64,000 bases of DNA from Saccharomycopsis fibuligera x Saccharomycopsis cf. fibuligera (GCA_001936135.1 CP012816.1:3965501-4029500), one strand, 5' to 3'; positions 38,901 to 48,561 are shown, numbered from the stretch's first letter. The notes: a model not told the origin generated them from the letters alone. Program-made: numbers and translations.

Positions 38901-41900
38901 CACCTCATCCAAGTTTTGTTCACGCTGACACAAGATACAAGTCTTTGCGCCATGGTTATGTGATTCGTCTTCCATTTCTGCACCACTGTCATCATCATTT
39001 CCCTCTGCTGCCAATTCTGATGGCGATCCTACTTTTGCTTCAATATTTGGATCATCGCCATCAACCTCTCTTTGCAGACGCTGCATGTTGTTGTTTTGTT
39101 CAAATTTTCTTCTTTGAACAGCCAACTTCTCAAAAGCCTTTTTCTTTTTCTCTTCAATTAATTTACGTCTCTTGGCTTTTTCTTCATCTTGGTGAGTCTT
39201 GTCTAAACTAGTTTTGAAATCATGGACACTTTGAGGGGAAAATTCGGCTTCTAGCTGATGGTAAACTTTCTTCTCATGAGTTTCGATCAAATATTGCAAC
39301 AAGTGAAATGCTTTTGCCTTGGAGACTTTGTACAACTTAGGATGTTGAACAATGCTGAAAAGCTGGTTAATAATAACGGCATATGATTCAGAGAAATATT
39401 CTTTGCCCCTAACATTTTCATTGTCCAAAAATACAGCATGAGTTAAATGCAAGAGTAATTGCAAATTGTGATCATTTGCAGTCTTAATAAATACTTCAAA
39501 CCCTTTACAAATGACCTTATTGAAAATATCAGTTCTGATGAAATCAGTATATTTTTCGTAACTTTCAACATTATATTCTCCTTCTTTATTTTTCAATGAA
39601 GCAAAGTTTGGTGTTAAGATAACATCATCAACGTCCTTGTATTTGCAAGGGGCTCCTTCTCTTTTTGCTCTCTGTTGTTCAATTTTGAATAGCTTGTTAC
39701 GTACAGCAACAAAAACTTCTTCCACTGACGAGGAAAACATACTAAATGGGTCCAATTCATGGAAGTATTTTTCCTTCAAACTGAAGGTACCGCTATCATT
39801 TAATCCAACTGGTGGTTTATAATCAGCGACTTCATTCAAAACATCACGAATCAAGGTCCCGGTGTCCTCCACCCTGATTTCTTCGCTGATGTCCATATAT
39901 GTTAATGGCCCTGTGCTTAAGCTGTAAATAACAACGTATAGTATACTATTTTTGGTCTTTTGCTGACTGGTTTGTGGAATGAAAAATTTGCGCTCAGTGA
40001 CAAGTCTGTAAAGAAATAAAAAGAACTCATAAATCAAGTATTGAAATTTGTCACCATAAACAGTCTGTTGATGTGATTCTGTTCCCTTTACCCAATTGAG
40101 CAACTCCCAACGATCAATGACATTGACGAGTACATTTTGTGGATCAGGAGCAAAATAAAAATACATTTGATTCAAGTGAATGTCACGCATATATCCGTGA
40201 GCGCTGAAATTTGCCCCCAGCGCTAACTGAGAGTAAACCGACTGTAAAAACAAAATCGACATTCCGTTTCTAACCCAAAGCCTAGCACTAACCTGACCAC
40301 AAAACACGATAGTGCGTAATGATACTTCTGCCACTACAGATAATTCTTCAATGAAGTTATCAGAACTTTGCTGTAATAATTTGAGATCGTTATTTTCAAG
40401 CAAGATGGAAAACAATGTGTTTAAAGGATTTAGAACCCCCACTTCATCAGTAGATACTTTAAAAGAGTTGACTTGATAATTTTGGCCAAAACATTCCACT
40501 ACTTCTGCTTGTGGTGGGGAGATAGTATTCCAATATTCGTCTCTAACCAACTGCAACGCTTGCTTTACTAATCCAACATTATCTTCAATGGCTCCTTCCG
40601 CATTAGAAGTACTGAATTCTTTACCATTGAACATTGTTGTCAAGATTTTCAAAATTGGGTCTATCATTTCAATAAGCACAAGATGTGATTTTGATTCCAC
40701 TGAGACATGCTCACCAATTTTACGTCGCACAAGGTATGAGCTTTGGAACATTGACAATAACTGAATCACCACAAGCATGTTTTTTGGAGCATAAAAATAA
40801 ATCTTATATTTTTCTGGAAGTTTATCCACCAAATACATCAAATCTTGCAAACCGCGCTTAATGGTGCGAATGTACCGTTTGATGGCTACTTTGCTGTTTG
40901 GAACAGCATATTCTGGTTCTTTCCATTTACCATTAGGTCGAGTGCGTTCTCTGAAAATTTCATAAATACTGAGCAAAACGCGATGAAATAAACCTTTAGT
41001 AGCTAAAGTGATAGCGGCGGACGGAGCACTGAAAAGCTGTACAGCCACATCGAACATGATGGTGTAATTGAACTCGCGGTCAAATGTCATTTGCTTGAGC
41101 AAGTATGGGTAGAGGTTGATGTATTTCAACAAAAACTTGTTTTTGAAATCCAAATTGGTGACGAGAGATTCCACAATCAATGAATGCATTTCTTTTCTTA
41201 ATTTTTTCATGTATCTGATGTCAAAATAAAGTAAATACTCGACAATAGAGCTCATTTCCGGTTCATTTTGTTTCTTTTCGTTATCATCAATATCATACTC
41301 GGAAAGATCAACAGAGAACTGGTATTTCGGGATTTGTCCATCGGTGGTCAACAATCCTCTGACGATTCTATCTCTCTTATTGTTAAATTCGTAAAATTCA
41401 TCATCAACGGAAATTGGCAATTTTTCTAACAACACATCAACCAAATGCTCTCTAACCAAGCTCAGTAACATATCATTAGGATGTTCCAACAACTCTTGGA
41501 TCCAACTGGCGATATAGAAACAAATCTCTTCTTGCAAAAAGCCTTGTAAATCCATGATCGAAGGCACCAAACCTTCATCACACACACGACTCGGAACATG
41601 AATCTCACAGTAGGTGTCATATAATTCCATAGGCTGGTCGCTCACCAGCAATATATCTCTTCCCTCAGAATCAATCTTGATGGCAATTTGCTCACTTTTG
41701 GAAGCTGAGCATTTACTGGCTTTTCTAATTGTGCTGGCGGCATAGTCGTAAGGATGTTCTTCATCATTCCAAAGCAACAATACGTATTTTTCACTCGCTT
41801 TTGGTTTAATACGGAAATTGTCATCGAGCCATGAATGTCTGCTATGATCAGAAAGCTTTTGGTAAAAATCAAAACGGTCATAAAATTTGATACTGCGTAC

Positions 41901-42686
41901 AAAAAAGGGTAAAGTTTCTGTTGAGTAACCAAAAGTGCCCACAATGTAACATAGACATGTCTTAATCAAGCTATGCAAGTTATCTTGAAACTCTTTGTCG
42001 CTAATGCGGAGCCCATTACGGGTTTTCTCTTCTTCCTCCTCCTCACCACCACCGGACTTTCTATCGGCTTCTTCCTGTTTTGCTCTTACTTCACACATGC
42101 AATGAAGCTCCTTATTCCAAGCTTCAGGATCACCACAATCGCAACAGCCTCCACTGTTATCCTGAGAAATATTAGTTTCAATGACATGGCCCACATGGTC
42201 ATCCTTATTAAAGCAATGAACACAAAGCACGCAAGTATTGTCAAACCCACATTGGACACAGCGGTACAATGGCTCGCCAAATTTGAACTTCCGACCACAA
42301 GGACGGCCGCGATGCACCGGGTTCATCAGTTTTTTGGAACTTTTACTATTCAAGGTGTTGCTTTTAGCTTCGTTATTGTAATATTGGTGGACATCTTTGA
42401 AGAACTGGCCCTTGCTGAGCAATGGCTGTTGCAAGACATCAGTATCCCAATCAGTGGGGAAATTAGACTTGTCGAGCCCAGGAAACACAAGCGGTGTGTA
42501 ATCTCTTTCAGCGTATTTGGTGCCGGTATTGCTTTTGTTCTCTTTGGTGATGATATGTGATAAAGCAAAGTTTAGTGCCCGTTTGACATTGCCTTCGAGT
42601 AAGCTGCGCTTGGTGGTGGTGTAGTCTAGCTTTTCTGGTAAACCGGCCAAGAACTGCAACAACGGCAATTGCTGCTCCACTGACAT
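35943..42686 (-). CDS. UBR1: Ubr1, N-end-rule E3 ubiquitin ligase
   Basis: Ubr1 recognises destabilising N-terminal residues and, with the E2 Rad6, ubiquitinates the substrates. The 2247-residue protein has the UBR box at about residues 118-195: HRGRPCGRKFKFGEPLYRCV, CGFDNTCVLCVHCF, and CCDCGDPEAWNKELHC. All zinc-binding Cys/His appear present, and the block is closer to Ubr1 than to Ubr2. The ClpS-like N-domain follows near 320-390 (LLLWNDEEHPYDYA). The RING-H2 motif lies at about 1250-1380, from KTCILCQREQN to CNHAIHYKCL and TCPLCQFTG. The C-terminal autoinhibitory part includes CLHCGKQIYDN and GRHCLFLSPNENHLSL. The last 330 residues are extraordinarily acidic, ending in Asp/Asn-rich sequence. 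S. cerevisiae Ubr1 is 1950 aa, so the tail accounts for the extra length. The start is the ATG at 42686. Confidence 0.96.
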   Translation of the reverse strand: MSVEQQLPLLQFLAGLPEKLDYTTTKRSLLEGNVKRALNFALSHIITKENKSNTGTKYAERDYTPLVFPGLDKSNFPTDWDTDVLQQPLLSKGQFFKDVHQYYNNEAKSNTLNSKSSKKLMNPVHRGRPCGRKFKFGEPLYRCVQCGFDNTCVLCVHCFNKDDHVGHVIETNISQDNSGGCCDCGDPEAWNKELHCMCEVRAKQEEADRKSGGGEEEEEEKTRNGLRISDKEFQDNLHSLIKTCLCYIVGTFGYSTETLPFFVRSIKFYDRFDFYQKLSDHSRHSWLDDNFRIKPKASEKYVLLLWNDEEHPYDYAASTIRKASKCSASKSEQIAIKIDSEGRDILLVSDQPMELYDTYCEIHVPSRVCDEGLVPSIMDLQGFLQEEICFYIASWIQELLEHPNDMLLSLVREHLVDVLLEKLPISVDDEFYEFNNKRDRIVRGLLTTDGQIPKYQFSVDLSEYDIDDNEKKQNEPEMSSIVEYLLYFDIRYMKKLRKEMHSLIVESLVTNLDFKNKFLLKYINLYPYLLKQMTFDREFNYTIMFDVAVQLFSAPSAAITLATKGLFHRVLLSIYEIFRERTRPNGKWKEPEYAVPNSKVAIKRYIRTIKRGLQDLMYLVDKLPEKYKIYFYAPKNMLVVIQLLSMFQSSYLVRRKIGEHVSVESKSHLVLIEMIDPILKILTTMFNGKEFSTSNAEGAIEDNVGLVKQALQLVRDEYWNTISPPQAEVVECFGQNYQVNSFKVSTDEVGVLNPLNTLFSILLENNDLKLLQQSSDNFIEELSVVAEVSLRTIVFCGQVSARLWVRNGMSILFLQSVYSQLALGANFSAHGYMRDIHLNQMYFYFAPDPQNVLVNVIDRWELLNWVKGTESHQQTVYGDKFQYLIYEFFLFLYRLVTERKFFIPQTSQQKTKNSILYVVIYSLSTGPLTYMDISEEIRVEDTGTLIRDVLNEVADYKPPVGLNDSGTFSLKEKYFHELDPFSMFSSSVEEVFVAVRNKLFKIEQQRAKREGAPCKYKDVDDVILTPNFASLKNKEGEYNVESYEKYTDFIRTDIFNKVICKGFEVFIKTANDHNLQLLLHLTHAVFLDNENVRGKEYFSESYAVIINQLFSIVQHPKLYKVSKAKAFHLLQYLIETHEKKVYHQLEAEFSPQSVHDFKTSLDKTHQDEEKAKRRKLIEEKKKKAFEKLAVQRRKFEQNNNMQRLQREVDGDDPNIEAKVGSPSELAAEGNDDDSGAEMEDESHNHGAKTCILCQREQNLDEVFVVIANCVEHDAFWNLPSDEILFKQAFNDWDNSVGLKEFVDKEGKIFSFQEKITAHVPPASLGDSASSANVVESRSLVDTRNIIVSCNHAIHYKCLTQISGESLGANLTCPLCQFTGSIAIPCLLSEKLQADVFDHLFKNNDSKESSEKIDEFLSWYNGLTKEDKGSGESTSSITVFKNKNPEIWQNLISEENYNKIAHTHSRYHAAYHHVAHRACVVLSLVNNADAVTSLSQMISNTIATLELASRFSSDEPYSQYLSEIPEITYAFLRTLIQFRVSLDIEGIAPPMRKSKNKQAQQALPPQPTFIRGFLSGVFSFRMMFDVAYTRNIASTIKGVFNRISDRSILFETIGAMGAKHFKKIIDRDALEQLKQVLSKIINPYTQGLTGLEDDFINGLVLILERCLLGFFRQMTIFIKALTFDINSTNVFYQIDNIINDQVIGPIENSLYDEDYPQTLESYYKFFNVPNVLEVLELLNRENDFYLKIFKRVFDNNNNTKFEFIDYPGVVKLLPLPERLDSFSIEAQRLFEILSSRSEEDREIYSRDLKHRADYVICLHCGKQIYDNKKDKFSMVAPMESKMKEHANDKSLGRHCLFLSPNENHLSLITSSHGIFSYPLVMNAPYINNLGESGQRALHQASLVTLSEKRYRNIIKNWLVDRYYSYASRMVSSTRFRNFADAFTNFGAEEDDDDGADTAGPLFGAATAAMVAGGVDGNDNEDEENDEGAGLTRPGGPVFHRFTIDPEPNVEELNEERDADDIDAEEEEDLFVPTRRTFANIFNAVGAGARANGGIGRFDDDEYDEEIEFDDEEEEEDPITRQAMRQFREGLLFGGGNGMFHDLRQIADLAERANAERANAHAENNGDDENQREARVEERTDFSRRMEGQLAEQVELARLFDNGHAMGINQDHFHRVPEITATLLTNQASGSSDEEDGDNGYDDDGNDDNGNNDDFTDAHSHDVDEIDDDYNDESDDYDDDGEHEIDMIY

Positions 42687-42913
42687 TGTTGAGTTGAGTT
42701 ACGCTGAAATGTTGTCAAATTTGCCTTCGTCTTTTGTCCTATAGCTCTTTTGATCAACGCGTATAATGAGAGAGCTGAAATTGCAGGCTCGATTGAACAG
42801 ATTGGCCAGCGCTTAATTGAGTGTAGCGGCTCAAAAAAGTTTGAGACCTGAGAATCGTAAGTCAATTTAGATTCCAGCTTTCCCAGAAAAAAAGCAGAAT
42901 AGGAAAACGGTTA

Positions 42914-42916
<3 letters not shown>

Positions 42917-42953
<37 letters not shown>
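42917..42953. repeat. A37 homopolymer run
   Basis: Thirty-seven consecutive A bases about 230 bp upstream of the UBR1 start (poly-T on the coding strand). Such dA:dT tracts typically exclude nucleosomes in yeast promoters. Confidence 0.9.
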
Positions 42954-42957
<4 letters not shown>

Positions 42958-43040
42958 GTAGCAAAAAAGAGTCGATTGATTGCTGTAATGTGCAGAGTTG
43001 GATAATCCGCTCGCAGTTGATCAATTAAGTATGACCTCTT

Positions 43041-43067
43041 TCTGTTTGTCTGTTTGTCTGTTTGTCT
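43041..43067. repeat. TCTGTTTG octamer tandem repeat
   Basis: Three perfect units of TCTGTTTG plus a partial fourth, about 355 bp upstream of the UBR1 start. Non-coding. Confidence 0.85.
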
Positions 43068-43974
43068 AGATTGATGTTGATGTGTGTAGCGCAATGGATG
43101 GAGTTAGTGGGTGATGAGCAACTGGCAGGAAGGAAAAACTATGCTAAGGGCTGTCTCTGTCTGTCTCATCGCTTGCACGCTGCTGCTTGTCGGCGCTAAG
43201 AGTTCTCACTTTGCTCGCCACAATCTATAATAGGTTAGCGAGCGAGCGCACCGTGAACTCAACTGGCGTTGTTGGCGCTTAGCCGGTTAAGAAAATTTAC
43301 GGGGATACCCGCCAGCACCGGCGTGTCCCTAGCGTGCGCACAGCAAGTAAATGAGAAGGAAAGTGTCTTTGTAGTTCCCCAACATGCAGCATCAACTGGA
43401 GACATAACGAAAAGGAGAGAAGAAAGCACAAAGAGGGAAGACACGGCATGGTGGTTTCAAGCAATTTGCTACACTTCTGCTGTAATATGGAGGCTGGGTC
43501 AACTTGATAAGCTTAGCTTCTGCGGTGTCTCTTTTTTCTGTTCTTATCAGGGCACGAATCCAAGGCAGCACATAGCATCTTTTATATATAGACCAATCCA
43601 GCTTGCAGATATAGGACCGCGTAGAAAAGGGACACTTAGCCATTAAAGCAATGTACTACACATTTAGCTGTAGGAATTGGCCCACTCAGCGGCATTGTAG
43701 TGTCGCAAACAATTCGTTCGGCACCTACAGAAAGCATTGTGAAATGCTACGTTGGCATGTCAAAGAAAAAAAAAAAATCTAATGAACAGAAGTCTTTGTC
43801 AATAATGGAAACAAATAAAAAACCAGGACCACAAGAATAAGCATGTATATGCGCATTTATGAGTTTTTTATCAAATTTTTTTGAGAGGAAAAAAAAAAAA
43901 AAAAAAAAAAAGAAAAAAAGAAAAAACATGACCATACATACTTGGGAAGATTCGAAAGCTTTCCCCGTTTTCCC

Positions 43975-46295
43975 TCATGGCCACTCCTCATTCTCGCCAA
44001 CCTCGTCCTCCAACTCCAATTCCTCGTTACTCTTGACCCTCAAACTCATTACCATCGCGCCGATCGCCATCACTCCTCCAAACCGAAACACCCACCCCAA
44101 GCTGTCGTCAAACATTCCTTCAAACTTATCGTCTGGCTTGAACCGAGCAGAAAGTAATTTGAAAAGCACGCTGCTGAAAAGTGAACTAATTACCTGTGGT
44201 GCGCTAACAAACACATTATGGATCCCTAGAATGATTCCTGATTCATGTTCGTAATTGTTGTACTTGGCGTTGGCGTTGGCGTTGGTGTTAGCGTGAACGT
44301 GTTTGATACTTTCGTCAGCACCGCCATTACCACTGGCACTGCCATCGTCACCAATGTCAAAGTCAGCCTCGCTACCAGCGTTAGCGCCGGATACTGGACG
44401 TTGCTGCTGTCTTGCAGTTGCTGCTGTTCTCGCTGTTGCCGCAGATGCTGCCGCAGATGCTGCCGCAGATGCTGCTGCTGCAGTAGTCGTCATAGATGCC
44501 GCACCGCTTGCGGAAATTGACTTTTTTTCTTTGATTCTCGTTATTTCTTCTGCAATAAGCACAAACGGTGCCCAGAGTGCGCTGCCCCAAGGAATCCCCA
44601 ATACTGCAAACATCACAATTGCTTGGGTGGAAGTAGTTATCCAAAATGTCGAAACCATACAAAGGACGAAAATTCCGTGTGAAATTGTCCATGAGCGTTG
44701 AACGCTGAGTTTCGTTGAGGACATCGACAACCTTGATAGCCAAAATTTGAATTTGTTGTTAGGGATGACTCTGACATGGCCATTTGAATCGCTGCCGTCG
44801 TTGGTTGATACGGGATCAGGGTCGGCGTAAAGCCGCTGTGCTACGCTGGTTCTTTGCTTCTTTTCGACGAAACGCGGCAAGATAATATTAATCAATAGAG
44901 AGCTAATTGAATGCACGAGTAGTGCCGTGGACCCCCTTCTAGTACTGTCTTCCAAAAGTTTTTGTTTTTCTGGAGCGGTCAAGGGTGGTAGGTCAGGCCC
45001 GCCAATTTCGTACCGTCGCTGCACAACCTCATAAATATACAATTCTCCAACATAAGTAGTTGTGTAAAAAAGCATGGGGAAGTATCCAATCCATGCCAAG
45101 AACTCCGTCAAGTTGACAATCTTGACTTGAGGCGAAAGCCGTGATATGCTGTATGCTGTTTGCCGGTAAAGCGAAATAACCAAGTTTTTGATACCCGTGT
45201 CTTTTTCGTCCAAGCCTAAATCTTTTAGTTTTCTGGCGGTCTTCTTGCGTTCGTTCCGTATGAGTAGGTCGGTGCGCGGGTTGCGTTCTTTGATCAAGTA
45301 ACACCCAACAACCGTTATTGTCAGTAATATAATAATGGCGGTTGTGGTGATGGACTTGAACTGGGTCTCGCCGAACCAACGAGGAGTAAGCTGAGTCAAA
45401 TCGATAGACCCCAAGTAGTACCCGAAAATGTTGAACCCGCCAATCATTCTTGCGGCCCAAGCGTTAGCTACCTGCTGCTGATGTGAAGGAAGCATATCAA
45501 CAATAAACGCCCTAGAAGCTGCCTGGAACGCGCTGATAGAAAAATCCAACAAGTAGATGCCAAACGTGGCAAAAGGAATTGTCTTTCTTTTGATGTACTC
45601 CTCAGTTCCGCCCTTGAGAAACCATCCGATGAACTGCACTGAATGGGCAAGTAAAAACAAGCTCAAGCAAATGACAAAGCACCCGCCAGCGATAAACGGC
45701 CGCCGGCGGCCCCACTGCCAGTTACTATTATCGCTCAAGATCCCCACCACGGGCTGGCCCACCGTGCCGCTTAGCGGTCCCGCGATCCACACTAGGGCAA
45801 GCGCTTGCTTGGAGATGCCCAAGCTGAGCAAGAAAGGGGTCCCTTCGCTGAACTCCACGGTCCACGCCATTTGCAATCCTCCGAGAATCAATGTGATTAC
45901 GAGAATATAGAAAAGCGACCTGTCAGGGTTAAGCATGTTGGTAAGCTCGGTGGCGCTGGTGACGGATATTTCTGAGGACGGGATTATGCTGTCTAGGGAA
46001 TCGTTGTCGATGCCGATGTCGATGTCGTTGTCGATGTCGATGTCGATGTCGATGTCGTTGTCGTGCTGGCGGCGGCTTGAATAGCTGGGTTCTGTGGTGG
46101 ACGTGGCAAGCGTGCTATCGTCGGCGGCTGCTAGTATAGGAGTCTGCGCTGGCTTTGGCTTCTTGGGGGCCGCACTGTTGTGATTGTTCTGGTTGTTGCT
46201 ACTGATGTTGGCGCTGTGGCGGTTCGAGTGCGAGCTGTCACTCAGAGGCTCGTCGTCTGCTGCTTCCGGCTGTTCTACAGGAGACGGAGACTTGG

Positions 46296-46327
<32 letters not shown>

Positions 46328-46437
46328 GCGTGGCCGTGCTTGTGTTTTTCGAGCTGCGGAGCGTCAGAGTATAGCAAGACGTTGCGGGGGCTCGCCTGGC
46401 TGCGACTGAGTCTGGGCATATGGCTGTTGGGTCTCAT
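43975..46437 (-). CDS. SLC45 / sucrose-symporter type MFS transporter
   Basis: The 820-residue protein belongs to the glycoside-proton symporter (GPH/SUT-like, SLC45) branch of the major facilitator superfamily, which includes plant sucrose carriers and S. pombe Sut1 (alpha-glucosides). After a 170-residue hydrophilic N-terminus come the membrane segments, with LGGLQMAWTVEFSEGTPFLL in helix 1, WIAGPLSGTVGQPVVGILSD in helix 2, and the signature GRRRPFI in loop 2-3. Twelve helices can be counted roughly. The N-terminal tail carries an Asp-Ile repeat (DIDIDIDIDND) from a GATGTC repeat, and the last large loop has an Ala/Ser repeat (AASAAASAAASAATA) from a 12-bp DNA unit. The start is the ATG at 46437. 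The gene is GC-rich compared with neighbours but avoids CTG. Substrate is unproven. Confidence 0.85.
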
Positions 46438-46663
46438 GCTGTTGTCGTGTGTCTGCGAGGTGTTGTTCGTCGTGGGAGGCTGGGAGTGGTGCCCTGGTTA
46501 GCGGGCCGGTCTCTGGGAATCAATTAGCCACCGCTGATCGAATGCAAAGAGGCACCGGCGAGTGACAGCAGCGGCAGGCGGAGGATCCACAGCCCCGGTA
46601 TCTGTCAGAAAAACGAAACGGTGTCTCTCCCTCGTTGTGTGTTGCAGGGCGGGCAGAGCGTGC

Positions 46664-46695
<32 letters not shown>

Positions 46696-47036
46696 GCAAT
46701 ATCCCTCGAGAGCCGGATCCTTAGAAGGATGGTCGTGGCGGCCTCCTATATGTGTTTTGCGTTGTTGCGCTTGTGTGCCACAGTGGGGTCGCAGCGCCAG
46801 TGGCGGGGAGAGCACCGGTCTCGGTTTTAGTCTACGCGGCAAGCAATCAAGCGCAGCCAGTGTCGTCCAGGTGGCTGTCTGCCATGTTTTACATTGAGAC
46901 TATACACTACTATGTATCTGTGCAGCTGGTTGTCCTAGTGAGTGCCCGCGCGGCAGCGTCCTCCGTCTCCGTGGTGTGTGTTCTGGCGCTGGCGCTGCCA
47001 TGTCGACCAGTCTTTTTGTCCGCGGTGCCCGGTGTT
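46438..47036. other. GC-rich intergenic region with (CTG)n tract
   Basis: 599 bp upstream of the transporter and downstream of the small membrane protein gene. G+C is high (a 60-base line at 46921 is two-thirds G+C). A (CTG)n tract with one change spans 46661-46695. Overlapping frames of about 110 codons on both strands reflect the lack of stops in GC-rich DNA and show no recognisable protein motif. Confidence 0.5.
46661..46695. repeat. (CTG)n trinucleotide tract
   Basis: About a dozen CTG units with one TTC-type interruption, in non-coding DNA about 220 bp upstream of the SLC45-like gene start. This tract type is prone to length change. Confidence 0.85.
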
Positions 47037-47255
47037 TCAATCGCGACCGTCCCTCTTTGCTAGCTGCTCGAGCAACTTCACGTCGAACTTCATGGAGGTG
47101 AGCTGGTTTCTCAAGTGCTCAAGCTCTTGTTTGTCAGCGTTGAGTGCGCCCTGCTGCACCGGAAGCACGCAGAGCTTCACCACGACAACGGGTACTGCTG
47201 CGCCGAGAACAAAGCCCACGGTGTTTCTTTTGATGAAGCGCGTTATGGCCAGCAT
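47037..47255 (-). CDS. Small single-pass membrane protein, unrecognised
   Basis: The 72-residue frame starts with ATG at 47255: MLAITRFIKRNTVGFVLGAA. A basic N-terminus (R6, K9, R10) precedes one hydrophobic segment (about residues 13-32, FVLGAAVPVVVVKLCVLP), then a charged, probably helical tail (ADKQELEHLRNQLTSMKFDV). This layout is like small inner-mitochondrial-membrane proteins, but I recognise no family. The frame is open 33 codons further upstream without an ATG. It sits between the aldolase-like gene and the transporter, all on the same strand. The coherent domain order argues for a real gene; the GC-rich setting, where chance frames are long, argues for caution. Confidence 0.5.
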   Translation of the reverse strand: MLAITRFIKRNTVGFVLGAAVPVVVVKLCVLPVQQGALNADKQELEHLRNQLTSMKFDVKLLEQLAKRDGRD

Positions 47256-47595
47256 GCTGTGTGGATCGAGTTGATATGAGTAAAGGCTGTGTGGGTTTGT
47301 TGTCGTCTGTGGTGTGTTGCCAGCGGCACAGAAACCTGTTGGGGCCGGCGGCAATTAAATACTGATATTTCTGGAGGTCCTCTGCCCCGGAAGAGACGCT
47401 CTCGTTTGGGCGCTCCGCTTCCCCGCATTTCGTTCTTGTAGATCAACAGCACCAGATACGTCATTCAGCGCTACTCTTCTACAGTTACTAACAACAACAA
47501 CAACAGCTACGCCCGAAGCGCCAAAGAAAACTAAAGCTTATCCATTTATTAGCCGCTCTAATACTGCCGGAGCTCTCAGCGTTCCCGCGCGCCTA
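47256..47595. other. 340 bp intergenic region
   Basis: Lies between the class II aldolase-like stop and the small membrane protein start. It includes an ACAACAACAACAACAGC stretch near 47491-47507. No further gene is visible. Confidence 0.4.
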
Positions 47596-48561
47596 CTACT
47601 CGATGCTCTCAATGGGATAATCCTTTGGAAACAAAAAGTCCCCGTTGCTCAATTTGACCTCATAGTTGTAGTCCGCCTGGAAGTCCGCAAACAAAGAGTC
47701 CGGATCCTGGATCACTTGTCTTGTGTATTTGGCATCCTCGTCGGCAATGACATTCTTCTTGAAGTTCACATTGGAGTCTGCGAGCAACTGGGCGTAGCAG
47801 CACCCGTCCATCAATGTGAAACGGTACGCCGCTTCATCGACCGTCTGGCCCGTCGTCAACAACCCGTGGTTCTGCAAAATCAACACGGTGTTCCTGGCGC
47901 CTAGCGCTTCAGCAATCCGAGCTCCTTCTTCTTCTTCAATAGCTGCCCCGCCAAAATCCTTGTGCACACCCTGGCTATCGTGGAACGCACACGCATCTTG
48001 GTTCAACATTTCTAGCGGCCTGCCAAATGCCGACCAGGCCTTCCCGTAGACGGAGTGTGTATGGCACGCGGCGTTCACATCAGGCCTGGCTCTATGCAAC
48101 GCTGAGTGGATTCTGAATCCAGCAGCGTTCACCGCCACCCGATTCCCGCCAATAACTTGGCCTTCCTCGTTAACTCTGACCATGTCTTGCGCCCTGAGCA
48201 TGCCAAAATGGACGTTTAGCGGGTTGATCCAAAACGTGTTGGGGTCCTCTGGGTCTCTAACTGAAATGTGGCCCGCTGCTCCCTCGGCAAAACCTTTACG
48301 CGCAAACACTCGGAAGGCGCCAGCCATGTGCTCGAGGATGTATTTACGGTGCTCGTGAACGCTGCTGAATTTTTTAGGAACGGGAAACGGATGAGGATAG
48401 CCGCCCATGGTAATGTTGTGTTGACCTTCTTCGGCAAGCTTGTAGCCTCTGGAGTTGACGGCAGCGCCGCCGCTGGCGCCGCCGCTGGTGCTGGTGCTGG
48501 TGCTGCCGCCGATGACCTGCTTGGTATGGTGCTCTGAGGTAGTAGTAGTGGTACTGGACAT
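47596..48561 (-). CDS. Class II aldolase/adducin-domain protein
   Basis: The 321-residue protein carries the class II aldolase/adducin head fold used by zinc-dependent sugar-phosphate aldolases and epimerases (fuculose-, rhamnulose- or ribulose-phosphate type). Family blocks are GFAEGAAGHISVRDPEDP, FWINPLNVHFGML, the HxH metal site in ACHTHSVYGKAW (about 165-170), and ILQNHGLLTTGQTVDEAAY (third His near 230). The start is the ATG at 48561 (MSSTTTTTSEHH). A Ser/Thr/Gly/Ala-rich lead of about 40 residues precedes the domain. The fungal members of this kind are common and mostly uncharacterised. A TATATATA element at about 48632-48642 lies 75 bp upstream. The gene is in the GC-rich island. Confidence 0.88.
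   Translation of the reverse strand: MSSTTTTTSEHHTKQVIGGSTSTSTSGGASGGAAVNSRGYKLAEEGQHNITMGGYPHPFPVPKKFSSVHEHRKYILEHMAGAFRVFARKGFAEGAAGHISVRDPEDPNTFWINPLNVHFGMLRAQDMVRVNEEGQVIGGNRVAVNAAGFRIHSALHRARPDVNAACHTHSVYGKAWSAFGRPLEMLNQDACAFHDSQGVHKDFGGAAIEEEEGARIAEALGARNTVLILQNHGLLTTGQTVDEAAYRFTLMDGCCYAQLLADSNVNFKKNVIADEDAKYTRQVIQDPDSLFADFQADYNYEVKLSNGDFLFPKDYPIESIE

Larger units (their letters stand above)
42687..43974. other. 1.3 kb region upstream of UBR1, entering the GC-rich island
   Basis: The UBR1 side has an A37 run (42917-42953) and three perfect TCTGTTTG units (43041-43064). CTCATCGC (PAC) lies at 43165-43172. From about 43.1 kb the base composition becomes clearly richer in G+C. A 125-codon open frame (43269-43646) begins with TTG and has no recognisable motif. 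A further A-run (about 43889-43911) borders the transporter stop. Confidence 0.45.

Noticed and set aside
43105-43115. GTGATGAG as a possible box C of a C/D snoRNA
   Set aside because: No CTGA box D with terminal stem within a suitable distance.
43269-43646. 125-codon open frame upstream of UBR1
   Set aside because: It begins with TTG, has no recognisable motif, and overlaps an antisense open frame; GC-rich DNA gives long chance frames.
45029-45460. 143-codon frame inside the transporter gene
   Set aside because: It is a shifted-frame shadow of the transmembrane coding sequence, which is clearly the real frame.
46498-46897. Overlapping 114- and 111-codon frames on opposite strands
   Set aside because: Both run through the (CTG)n tract and GC-rich spacer, giving poly-Gln or poly-Cys/Leu with no family resemblance.
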